Shown here one piece after another: positions 7,792 through 14,188 of a stretch of DNA of 24,042 nucleotides. Origin of the DNA: a virus. Location of the stretch: IMG/VR virus record IMGVR_UViG_3300042892_001604, positions 1 through 24,042 of that record. One strand, written 5' to 3'. Made by a program: the position numbers and the translations under genes. Under the pieces are notes generated by a model. The model was not told the origin of the DNA and did not search any database. It saw only the letters and a list, made by a program, of their open reading frames with translations. Each line of letters opens with the position of its first letter. Position 1 is the stretch's first letter.

Positions 7792-8012
7792 TTCACTTAT
7801 CAAACTCTGACATACAGGATCTTGTTAAGAAATTTGAATTAAACATCAAAGATATTAAAGATGAGATCTTCAGAATTAGCTGGTATATGAGAGGAGGAGT
7901 TAACTCTCATGATTTGTTCTTTATCTACTCTTACGAAGATCGACAGATCGTAAGTGAAATTATCAAAGATAATATAGAGTCAACTAAGAAATCAGGATTG
8001 CCGTTGATTTAA
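6952..8012 (+). CDS. 51: Predicted gp26-gp51 fusion made by -1 ribosomal frameshifting
   Basis: Proposed 353-aa product: 276 residues of gp26 read through base 7779, then 77 residues in the -1 frame from 7779, with stop TAA at 8010-8012. The -1 frame is protein-like to its end (e.g. FRISWYMRGG, IYSYEDRQIVSEII) and resembles what I recall as gp51 in marine T4-like phages. It has no usable start. Upstream the frame is closed by TGA at 7749, and there is no ATG, GTG or TTG until an ATG at 7887 that lacks a ribosome site. The slip site T TTT TTC at 7773-7779 lets tRNA-Phe re-pair perfectly in both P and A sites. The arrangement parallels lambda G/G-T, whose frameshifted tail chaperone acts on the tape measure. 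The frameshift is inferred, not demonstrated; no strong downstream hairpin is visible. Confidence 0.72.
7773..7779 (+). promoter_or_regulatory. Slippery heptamer T TTT TTC for -1 frameshift
   Basis: In the gp26 frame the codons are AGT TTT TTC, giving the canonical X XXY YYZ pattern five codons before the gp26 stop (counting the TTC). After slipping, both codons are still Phe. Only a weak 4-bp GTCA/TGAC pairing is seen downstream. Confidence 0.7.
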
Positions 8013-8013
8013 A

Positions 8014-9384
8014 TTATAGTGCAATGTTAGGGCTATAATTAACTTTAGGATCTTTAGGTATAGAATCAAACGGATTCGGAACACCAGCTTTTTTCGCTTC
8101 AACGCCTGTGTCTGCAATCATGCTGTCTAATCCAGGCAATAATTTACCATTGTTATCAGTAACTTTAATATTGTTAATATATTTGACGTTGCCCTGAGTA
8201 ATAACTCGGAGAAACCTCGGTACTTTTGAATTACTTGCTTGTTCTGCATCTGCAGCCGCTTTACCTGGATCTTGAGGCCCTCCGCCGGCTGCGGTTGTTG
8301 ATCCTAGTGCATCTCCTGCAGCATTTACTACAGCTGCTCCTGGTCCGTCATATTGCTTGGCCCAATCAGCCGCTTGATCAAAGAACTTTCTTGAAACAGT
8401 GCCTATCATTTGAGTAACTGATCCAATCATGCCATTTAACATGAAATTCTTACCTGCTTCAGTAGTATGAATCCATGTTAGTGCAGCGCCTAAACCAATA
8501 ACTCCATTTAGTTCCATCTGCTTGGCAGACATACCTGATTTTTTTGCCAGCATGGCAGTCGCTTGTCCAAGTATGCCCATTAGGCCACCTGCTACCCTAG
8601 CAGCACCTCCGACAACACCACCGATAATAGGAATAAATGACAGTAATGTTGGCAACGATTTAACTATTTTTAATAGCACGCCTGGCAATAATATTGCAGC
8701 TAATTCTACTTCTAATTGACCCAATGCTTGGTCAGAATCCGTTCTGTAATCTTGCCAAGCTGCTTCTTTAGTAGTAGGCTGGCCATCAAAACTTGCTTGA
8801 TAGTAAATGCCTTTAGGGTATTTCTTGTATTCTGCTTCGCAATATTTAATTCTTTGATAATACGCTGTAACTACCCCCACTACCCCTGCAAGCTGTAGTA
8901 ATCCAATTGTTTCTTTAGGTAATCCGGCAATCATACCAGATGCTGCATATTTGGCTTCTTTACTTGCTGCAGCGGCTTTTTTAATTGCTTCTGTTCGTTC
9001 TTTTCCAAATAATCCTTTACCGAGAGCATTTGTTGCTCCGGGCACAACACTAGACTTGGCATATATTTTTTCAGCACCTGCTACTACATCATCTAGCACT
9101 AACTTCAGCTCTTTGCCGGCTAATCCTGCTTTTTCTAAATCTTTCTGTAAGGTAGCATACACCAACGGGTCAGGACGTCCTTCTTTTCTAGCCACTACTA
9201 GTTCAGCAGCATATTTGTCTGTTAATTTTTCAACCAATGCTTTTCTAGCAACCATGGCTTTAGTACCACCTTGCATAATAATATTAATTGTATTAGTAAG
9301 CCAGCCTGAAGGAATAGGAACTCCAAATACGGATAATTCATTAAGAGTATTAGATTTCTGTGAGATTATTTCATAAACTTTCAT
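8014..9384 (-). CDS. Putative internal/virion protein with capsid-targeting-like N-terminus (unknown function)
   Basis: 456-aa protein I cannot assign to a named family. The N-terminus MKVYEIISQKSNTLNELS resembles the short capsid-targeting peptides of T4 internal proteins. Leu14-Asn15-Glu16 fits the (L/I)-X-E cleavage site of gp21, the protease encoded in this window. Residues 45-145 are charged and helical. There are two strongly hydrophobic stretches, at about 150-176 and 222-280 (Gly/Ile/Leu/Val-rich, including LLSFIPIIGGVVGG), which could insert in a membrane. The C-terminal 90 residues are soluble-looking and end in a Pro/Asn-rich tail. A packaged protein ejected with the DNA is one possibility; a structural tail protein is another. 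No Shine-Dalgarno is present. Its stop lies 1 nt from the stop of the convergent gp51 frame. Confidence 0.72.
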   Translation of the reverse strand: MKVYEIISQKSNTLNELSVFGVPIPSGWLTNTINIIMQGGTKAMVARKALVEKLTDKYAAELVVARKEGRPDPLVYATLQKDLEKAGLAGKELKLVLDDVVAGAEKIYAKSSVVPGATNALGKGLFGKERTEAIKKAAAASKEAKYAASGMIAGLPKETIGLLQLAGVVGVVTAYYQRIKYCEAEYKKYPKGIYYQASFDGQPTTKEAAWQDYRTDSDQALGQLEVELAAILLPGVLLKIVKSLPTLLSFIPIIGGVVGGAARVAGGLMGILGQATAMLAKKSGMSAKQMELNGVIGLGAALTWIHTTEAGKNFMLNGMIGSVTQMIGTVSRKFFDQAADWAKQYDGPGAAVVNAAGDALGSTTAAGGGPQDPGKAAADAEQASNSKVPRFLRVITQGNVKYINNIKVTDNNGKLLPGLDSMIADTGVEAKKAGVPNPFDSIPKDPKVNYSPNIAL

Positions 9385-9391
9385 AGTATCT

Positions 9392-9399
9392 TATTTATT
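9392..9399 (-). promoter_or_regulatory. Late-promoter-like octamer AATAAATA
   Basis: One mismatch to TATAAATA, ending 7 nt before the ATG at 9384. As with the 79-aa gene, transcription from it would begin almost at the start codon, and no Shine-Dalgarno is visible. The tract is a simple TTTA repeat, so chance is possible. Confidence 0.3.
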
Positions 9400-9401
9400 T
9401 A

Positions 9402-9420
9402 ATATGAGCTACGCTCATAT
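9402..9420. repeat. Perfect palindrome, 8-bp stem with 3-nt loop
   Basis: ATATGAGC, loop TAC, GCTCATAT. It lies just upstream of the 456-aa gene and is the first of several short hairpins between 9402 and 9530. It could act as an RNA hairpin on either strand or as a protein-binding site. Confidence 0.7.
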
Positions 9421-9447
9421 GTTCTTCGCTATCGCTCGAACTTTTTT
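9421..9447 (+). terminator. Possible weak rho-independent terminator (plus strand)
   Basis: An imperfect GTTC/GAAC hairpin (9421-9441) is followed directly by six T residues at 9442-9447. The stem is short and interrupted. It could stop plus-strand transcripts that run past gp26/gp51 antisense to the 456-aa gene. Weak evidence. Confidence 0.3.
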
Positions 9448-9457
9448 ACTTATTATT

Positions 9458-9470
9458 AATGCGAAGCATT
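9458..9470. repeat. Short palindrome AATGC-GAA-GCATT
   Basis: A 5-bp perfect stem with a GAA loop in AT-rich noncoding DNA, spaced along with the neighbouring hairpins. Function unknown. Confidence 0.5.
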
Positions 9471-9483
9471 TAAATATTATCTA

Positions 9484-9823
9484 GATTGTTCAGTCACACT
9501 TTGCCCTTGCGGGCAAAGAAAATTGAACATTATCTGAGTTGCACAATCCACTTAGCGTTACAGCATTGCAGAGGCGGTCATCCGGTACCTCGAGCTGTGT
9601 CTTTATATGACGGCGGTCTACTAACATACGCTAACATGCTAGCAAACGTGGGCTATTAACCCTCTTTTTGCCTTTAAATTCCTTAAAACAATCAAACCGC
9701 GGCAGCTTTGCGATCCTCGTCCTGTAAAGGATAGTGATTGAGTGCTCTTAACGGCTAGAGACTTTCCTCCCTGTGATCCGAGATCCAGGTTTCCGAGCGC
9801 ACGATGTTAGCCTGCGCTAGCTT
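9484..9823 (-). ncRNA. Candidate structured noncoding RNA (class unknown; strand inferred)
   Basis: About 340 nt without a plausible ORF, immediately after the GIY-YIG stop codon. By hand count 138 of 280 bases (49%) in 9541-9820 are G or C, against visibly AT-rich sequence on its left. Helices seen: 9796-9801 with 9813-9818; 9770-9789 (CCTG and GATC double stem with a 3-nt loop); 9720-9731; 9689-9694 with 9735-9740 enclosing it; 9630-9643; a nested three-part stem at 9560-9598; and a long hairpin at 9487-9529 containing CTTTGCCC-GCAA-GGGCAAAG with a GNRA loop on the minus strand. The box GGAGGAAAGTC (minus strand, 9770-9760) matches the J3/4-P4 box of bacterial RNase P RNA and follows a P3-like hairpin. 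The partner strand GGCTTA is absent, so I do not call RNase P. The minus strand is preferred for the GNRA loop and this box. Confidence 0.45.
9487..9529 (-). repeat. Nested hairpin with 8-bp stem and GCAA tetraloop
   Basis: Inner stem 9499-9506 with 9511-9518 is perfect (8 bp) and shows a GCAA tetraloop on the minus strand. Outer arms TGTTCA (9487-9492) and TGAACA (9524-9529) also pair. It may be the 3' end of the candidate RNA. No U-tract follows on either strand, so it is not a standard terminator. Confidence 0.65.
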
Positions 9824-10264
9824 TTATCCGTTTAACTGTTTGCCTTTGATGTGATTGCCGTGTACACGGACAGAGATTTGTCCGTTGTAGTAGTCATCTG
9901 ATTCTAATACTCGCCTTGAGAATTGCTCTCTTGCCTCGATATAACTACATTCAGCCTTTGATGTGCAGTAGTAAAGTATTTCTCTTGTGAAATTTTCTGC
10001 GCCTAGTTCTTGTACGTCTTTGTTTAATTGGTCGTTTGAGCCATAGTATTCCGGCCAGTCAGAATCAATTTTAGAACGAATCTTCTTTTTCTTCTTAGTG
10101 CCGTTTTTAAGTTTTATTGTTTTATAAGTTGTTTTAGAAAATTTTGCTAATTTCTTGCCTATATATTTGCGACCAGTGATGTTATTAGTAATGCAATAGA
10201 CGAACCCGATATATTCTTCGGAAATAGTTTCGACTAATGATTGTTGATAATACCATGACATCAA
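9824..10264 (-). CDS. SegE-like GIY-YIG endonuclease
   Basis: About 145-aa nuclease-family protein. The GIY-YIG elements are GFVYCI at 20-25 and KYIGKK at 33-38, followed by a basic Lys-rich stretch, then SDWPEYYGSN, a conserved Glu in SYIEAREQF and a late Asn in YYNGQ. This is the order seen in SegE-type GIY-YIG proteins of T4-like phages, which are homing-type or DNA-processing nucleases. No separate DNA-binding domain is visible, so the target is unknown. The frame opens with TTG at 10264 and then ATG at 10261; the ATG is the likelier start and would shorten the product by one residue. There is no clear Shine-Dalgarno. It lies 4 nt after the 81-aa gene and is followed directly by the candidate structured RNA. 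Confidence 0.82.
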   Translation of the reverse strand: MMSWYYQQSLVETISEEYIGFVYCITNNITGRKYIGKKLAKFSKTTYKTIKLKNGTKKKKKIRSKIDSDWPEYYGSNDQLNKDVQELGAENFTREILYYCTSKAECSYIEAREQFSRRVLESDDYYNGQISVRVHGNHIKGKQLNG

Positions 10265-10268
10265 CTAG

Positions 10269-10514
10269 TTAGTTGTTTTGGTCTTGCCTGTCCTTGAGAA
10301 TTGATTGCCTATATTTTGGTGATTTTATTTTGGGTTTTTCTGCCCTAATAGTCTGTATTTCTTCTCGACGCTCCGACGCAATGCTTCTAATCTCACTTAG
10401 CAGCTTACGTGCCTCCATGCCGGCTGTATGAGTTTGTTTGGCTTCCCAAGTCTGGTTAACCTTATAATACTCATGTATTTTTCTCATCAGCCGAAGGTGT
10501 GCGTCTTCATTCAT
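10269..10514 (-). CDS. Small conserved protein linked to gp46/47 (unknown function)
   Basis: 81-aa very basic, probably all-helical protein (MNEDAHLRLMRKIHEYYKVN..., then ARKLLSEIRSIASERREEI). Its ATG overlaps the gp46 stop by 4 nt (ATGA), so it should be translationally coupled to gp46. I recall similar short proteins beside gp46/gp47 in other marine T4-like phages but know no assigned function. Charge and context suggest a nucleic-acid- or nuclease-associated accessory protein; this is inference. Confidence 0.78.
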   Translation of the reverse strand: MNEDAHLRLMRKIHEYYKVNQTWEAKQTHTAGMEARKLLSEIRSIASERREEIQTIRAEKPKIKSPKYRQSILKDRQDQNN

Positions 10515-12289
10515 TCCATAATTTCTAAGTCGTTCGAGTAACTGGTAAATCCGTTTTCTTTAATAACTTTTAATACGTTGTTTACTCTGCCGATTAGTTC
10601 ATCCTTGTGACTGATTAGATAAATGTTTTTGTTTCGTTCACGTGCCATTTTCTTTAAGACGCCTAGCGCATTTTCAACACCCGATGCATCTAGCCCATTG
10701 TCAATCAACTCGTCAATAAACAACAAGTTAATATTTTGATATAGACTTTCCCACACATCACGGAATGACCATGACAAGCCAAGAATCAAACGATTACGTT
10801 CACCGCGGCTTAGATTATCAAAGTCTAAGTCTTGTCCTAGCTGGGTAATTTCTACAGTTAAGTCATTTTGAAATACTACAGTATGCGGTAGTCCCATACG
10901 ATCGAGGTAGTAGGTAAGGCGATTGTTTAGATATGCAAGATTTTGATCAATAATTTTCTTACGGATAAAACTATCTTTGTTAGTCAACAGTTTAAGCAAG
11001 AATTCTTGATGGTCCTTTAACGCAGTAACAGCATTTACATTATCCCAAGAAATTACCTGTAGTGCAGTATTGCGCAGATCGTCAATTTGTTCTTGATAGG
11101 GATCTGTTTCCTGTTGTCTTACGCTCAATGCTTGTTCTAAACTAATTAAATTGTTTTGATGCTTTAATGCTTCTTCAACGGTGTCGTAATAGGTCTTGGG
11201 TCTACCGTTAATTTCACCAATATTATCTAACTCTCCTACAACCTGTGCATAGTCGTTGCCTATCTTTGTTAGATACTCAATAGCATCATTTAAATTCTTT
11301 TCTACCGCAGCGGTCATTTCTTCGTGTTTATGAGTATGTAACTCTTGTTCACAGGCATGACACGTTTTATTTTTAAGTTGCTCTACTTCTCGTTCGTATT
11401 TTTTAACAGTTTTATCTGCCTGCATTATGGCAGTTTCTAAAGTGGCCTTTTCTTTATTTAGGCTTTTAATTTTAGCACTAAGTTCGTCGTAAGATTTTAA
11501 TTTGGCATGTTGATCTAATTCTTTTTCAATGTCAACTGATTGTAAATCTAGAATACTTCGAGCAATTTTATCACAGTCGGTTTCTTGTTGAGTATACCAA
11601 ACTTTTTGTCTAGTTTCTAGTCCGTCAATACTGACTTGAATCTTCTCATTAGACTTTTTAGCTGCTTCAATGTCTGCGTTTTCTTGATAGATAGATTCTT
11701 TACTAATACGGACTTGTTCTTTTAATAGATCCGCTTTCTCGCTCAACAGAGTAATACCCAACAGTTGTTCGATAATCTCTCGTTGTTCGTTAGCCTTCAT
11801 ACTCAAGAATGGCTCAGTGTAGGTATTAAGTGCAACAATATGTTTGAACATGTCATGCGTCATGCCCAACAGTTCGTGAATATCCTTCTGGGTCTCACGC
11901 ATATCACCTTGACTATCGTCGTTTTCAGCAGCAGCCTGTTCCTGATCGTTTACATAAAACTTCATTACAGTGGGTTTACGACCCCGCTCAACTTTATACT
12001 TGTTTCCGTCTTTTTCAAATGATAAAGTAACTAACATTCCTTTATTATTAATCTTGTTAATAAGATTATCTTTCTTAATGTTAGTGAGAGCAGTGCCGAA
12101 TAATGCAAAACTTAGGGCATTGACAATAGTAGTTTTACCAGTTCCGTTACGTGAGCCGCTGTCGTCCCCGCCTTGATCTAAGTTTTCACCTAATACTAAT
12201 GTAAGTTGTTCTTTGCAAAAGTCCACAGCCTGAGTCTGATTACCCACGCTCATGAAATTTTTCACAGTTAATTCTTTTATTTTAATCAT
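10511..12289 (-). CDS. 46: Recombination endonuclease subunit gp46 (SbcC/Rad50-like ATPase)
   Basis: ATPase subunit of the gp46/gp47 complex, which resects DNA ends for recombination-dependent replication and host DNA breakdown. The product is 592 aa (T4: 560). Motifs in order: Walker A GSRNGTGKTT at about 45-54; two coiled-coil arms; the zinc-hook CHAC at Cys310/313 between them; ABC signature LSRGE at 493-497; Walker B LLFIDE at 522-527 followed by a D-loop-like NGLDASG; and the switch His561 in LISHKDE. All key residues are present, so the enzyme should be active. The start ATG overlaps the gp47 stop by 4 nt (ATGA), consistent with equal co-expression. Confidence 0.97.
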   Translation of the reverse strand: MIKIKELTVKNFMSVGNQTQAVDFCKEQLTLVLGENLDQGGDDSGSRNGTGKTTIVNALSFALFGTALTNIKKDNLINKINNKGMLVTLSFEKDGNKYKVERGRKPTVMKFYVNDQEQAAAENDDSQGDMRETQKDIHELLGMTHDMFKHIVALNTYTEPFLSMKANEQREIIEQLLGITLLSEKADLLKEQVRISKESIYQENADIEAAKKSNEKIQVSIDGLETRQKVWYTQQETDCDKIARSILDLQSVDIEKELDQHAKLKSYDELSAKIKSLNKEKATLETAIMQADKTVKKYEREVEQLKNKTCHACEQELHTHKHEEMTAAVEKNLNDAIEYLTKIGNDYAQVVGELDNIGEINGRPKTYYDTVEEALKHQNNLISLEQALSVRQQETDPYQEQIDDLRNTALQVISWDNVNAVTALKDHQEFLLKLLTNKDSFIRKKIIDQNLAYLNNRLTYYLDRMGLPHTVVFQNDLTVEITQLGQDLDFDNLSRGERNRLILGLSWSFRDVWESLYQNINLLFIDELIDNGLDASGVENALGVLKKMARERNKNIYLISHKDELIGRVNNVLKVIKENGFTSYSNDLEIME

Positions 12290-13299
12290 AGGCTATTATA
12301 AATGGATAGCAGTACTTTATTATCGTACGTATCGCTTTGTATATTGACTAACTGGTTGCTGACAATTTGATCCACGCTTTCGAATGCTTGGATATCGATG
12401 TCAGTGTTCATCTCAACTTCTTTCTTTTCGGGAATTAAAGTAAGTTCTCTGATGTCGTAATCGGTCATGAATTTTTCTTTGATAAAGCTGGCTTCTTCGT
12501 AGCTAATATCAATATCTAACGCTACCCGCAAATGCATCTTACTAGTGAGTAATTGGTCCGCTTCGTCAATGAGCTGACTTAGTTTAACTGTTCTAAATTT
12601 AGGACATTGGTCCCAGTTGATATATGTAGGAGTACCGCCCCATTCGAGCACCATCATCCCACGCTCATCATCCCACGCATCGGCATAGTTATGGGGGAAT
12701 GCATTGCCAATATAGATCATGTTCTGCTGTTGCTGGCGCTTGTGAAAGTGTCCACTGAAGCCTAGTTCATAACCTTGGAAGCTATCTAGTTGGATCTCTC
12801 CGTGATCTGGCATCTGTACCATGGCGTTCATAAAGAAACTAGGCAACTCAAAGTGACCAAAGATATATTTGCCACCTTTCTTGCCCACTGACTTCCATTC
12901 TTCTCCAACGAGCCACGGACATAAAGTAACATCGCCTATAGTAGTAGGCTGATGAACAACAGTAATACCCGGAATATACTTGCCAAACTCTACAGAGTGG
13001 ATATCGCGTTTATCTTTATAGTAAAGATCATGATTACCAGGAAAGAAATAAAACTGATCAAAAGCCTGTCCGAGTTTTTCCAATGCTCGAAGTGAGTAGT
13101 CCATAGTAGTGATATTAAGACTATTGCGGTTGTGATGCCAGTCGCCCATAAAAATACCTGTGTCACATCCTTCCTCCTTGGCTTTGGCAATATACCAATC
13201 TACAAAATCTTCACAATCTTGATTATGTACGCTGCTGTTAGATTTTAATCCAAAGTGTATGTCTGTAAAGCAGGCAACTTTCTTAAATAAATTACTCAA
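12286..13299 (-). CDS. 47: Recombination endonuclease subunit gp47 (SbcD/Mre11-like nuclease)
   Basis: Metal-dependent nuclease partner of gp46. The product is 337 aa, the usual size. All five metallophosphoesterase motifs are visible: Asp13-x-His15 in FTDIHFG; GDWHH at 52-56; GNHD at 88-91; GHF at 148-150; and GHFH at 183-186. The rest forms the capping domain. The frame starts with TTG at 13299, with GGAG about 10 nt upstream; no in-frame ATG fits better. A 6-codon frame (ATG at 13313, stop TGA at 13298-13296) overlaps this TTG and may be chance or a leader peptide. Its own sigma70-type promoter lies at 13320-13348, overlapping the end of gp55. Confidence 0.96.
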   Translation of the reverse strand: MSNLFKKVACFTDIHFGLKSNSSVHNQDCEDFVDWYIAKAKEEGCDTGIFMGDWHHNRNSLNITTMDYSLRALEKLGQAFDQFYFFPGNHDLYYKDKRDIHSVEFGKYIPGITVVHQPTTIGDVTLCPWLVGEEWKSVGKKGGKYIFGHFELPSFFMNAMVQMPDHGEIQLDSFQGYELGFSGHFHKRQQQQNMIYIGNAFPHNYADAWDDERGMMVLEWGGTPTYINWDQCPKFRTVKLSQLIDEADQLLTSKMHLRVALDIDISYEEASFIKEKFMTDYDIRELTLIPEKKEVEMNTDIDIQAFESVDQIVSNQLVNIQSDTYDNKVLLSIYNSL

Positions 13300-13319
13300 T
13301 GTAAGGTCTCCATTGACAC

Positions 13320-13348
13320 ATTATAGTGGTTATAATACAACAAGTCAA
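13320..13348 (-). promoter_or_regulatory. Sigma70-type early promoter for gp47-gp46 operon
   Basis: On the minus strand, TTGACT (13348-13343), exactly 17 nt, then TATAAT (13325-13320): 11 of 12 consensus bases with ideal spacing. The expected start is near 13313, giving a leader of about 14 nt that contains GGAG before the TTG start of gp47. The -35 box overlaps the gp55 stop codon. Confidence 0.75.
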
Positions 13349-14166
13349 TCCTCAGAACCTTCAAACCGTTTGACAGCGTGTGCATGATCTCCTGCGCCCA
13401 TTCTAGTATAGCTAGGGTTCATTCCGTTCATTTCTAATAGATCGTCTCGAATATTTTGATTGCGTTTTTCTAAGTTAATGATTCGAACAAAACTATTAGT
13501 CACGGCCGCAGTAAAGTAGGCAAACGGATTATCACTCTTTGATTCGTCAAACTGTAGACCAATTTGTGTTAGCTGTAGAATAGCTTGCCCTTTCATTTCA
13601 TCATTATATGTGTAGCCGCGAACGTTGCCGCGAGTTGCGTATCTTTCACATAGTTTAATGTACATACGGGCCAGCGTATTGGTAATTTGCCCATGATCCT
13701 TATTAAACTTACCAGTATCCAACGGACCCTGCCAATGACTTTTGCCCACACATCCAATAATATCTTTATCGTCGAACTTCCAGTGTTGGAAAGGCGGAAA
13801 GTTAACTTTATCTCTATGGTCAGCAAGTGTTTTGGGATTCTTTTTACGGGTACCGTTTAGGGGAATATGATCGAATGTCATAATTCTAAACACAATATCT
13901 GTTTTGGCAATTTTTTTATAGTCTACTTCGCAGTCTGCTTGTTTAACCTTTTCCCCTGCTTCCTTACGTCTAGCATACTCTTCCTGCCCTAGACGTTTTG
14001 CCCTTGCTCTTTTTGCTTCTGCAACAGTTCTAATGTTAATTTTATCAACTGACGGCAATATCAAATCGTATCTATGATATTTTGGATCAGTAAACGAGCA
14101 AAATGTGTTTTTACTTTTGTGGATTTCGTCTAACAAATCCTTGTTATTCAAGTAGTTTACTTTCAT
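13345..14166 (-). CDS. 55: Late-transcription sigma factor gp55, with a large internal insertion
   Basis: Minimal sigma factor that directs host RNA polymerase to phage late promoters (TATAAATA) with the sliding clamp. The family core is at about residues 162-245: a helical stretch TLARMYIKLCERYATRGN, then YTYNDEMKGQAILQLTQIGLQFDESKSDNPFAYFTA and a basic LEKRNQNIRDDLL. The NNKDLLDEIHKSK at 7-19 resembles the family N-terminus. Between them lie about 130 residues not expected in gp55 (T4: 185 aa; here 273). These include a basic helix (AKRARAKRLGQEEYARRKEAG) and an HWKFDDKDIIGCVGKSHWQG segment. The C-terminus (AVKRFEGSED) is acidic with one Phe and is a possible clamp-binding tail. AGGA lies 9 nt before the ATG, and a perfect sigma70 promoter sits upstream. 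Confidence 0.88.
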   Translation of the reverse strand: MKVNYLNNKDLLDEIHKSKNTFCSFTDPKYHRYDLILPSVDKINIRTVAEAKRARAKRLGQEEYARRKEAGEKVKQADCEVDYKKIAKTDIVFRIMTFDHIPLNGTRKKNPKTLADHRDKVNFPPFQHWKFDDKDIIGCVGKSHWQGPLDTGKFNKDHGQITNTLARMYIKLCERYATRGNVRGYTYNDEMKGQAILQLTQIGLQFDESKSDNPFAYFTAAVTNSFVRIINLEKRNQNIRDDLLEMNGMNPSYTRMGAGDHAHAVKRFEGSED

Positions 14167-14188
14167 AAGATTCCTATGTTCTTCTACT

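Noticed and set aside
7887-8012. gp51 as an independent 41-aa gene from the internal ATG
   Set aside because: The ATG lies inside the conserved SWYMRGG motif, has no ribosome site before it (AGGAGG lies after it), and would lose half the conserved region.
9402-9530. CRISPR array
   Set aside because: The palindromes differ in sequence and size and have no regular spacers or repeated units.
9484-9823. Firm identification as RNase P RNA
   Set aside because: Only the J3/4-P4 5' box and loose fragments match. The P4 partner (GGCTTA), an ACAGAA box, and P1/P2 closing helices are not found.
9541-9823. tRNA, tmRNA or group I intron in the noncoding block
   Set aside because: No T-loop (GGTTCGAATC-like), acceptor CCA end or tag frame was seen on either strand. 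No paired P7 (GACTA/TAGTC) group I core is present, and no interrupted gene is visible.
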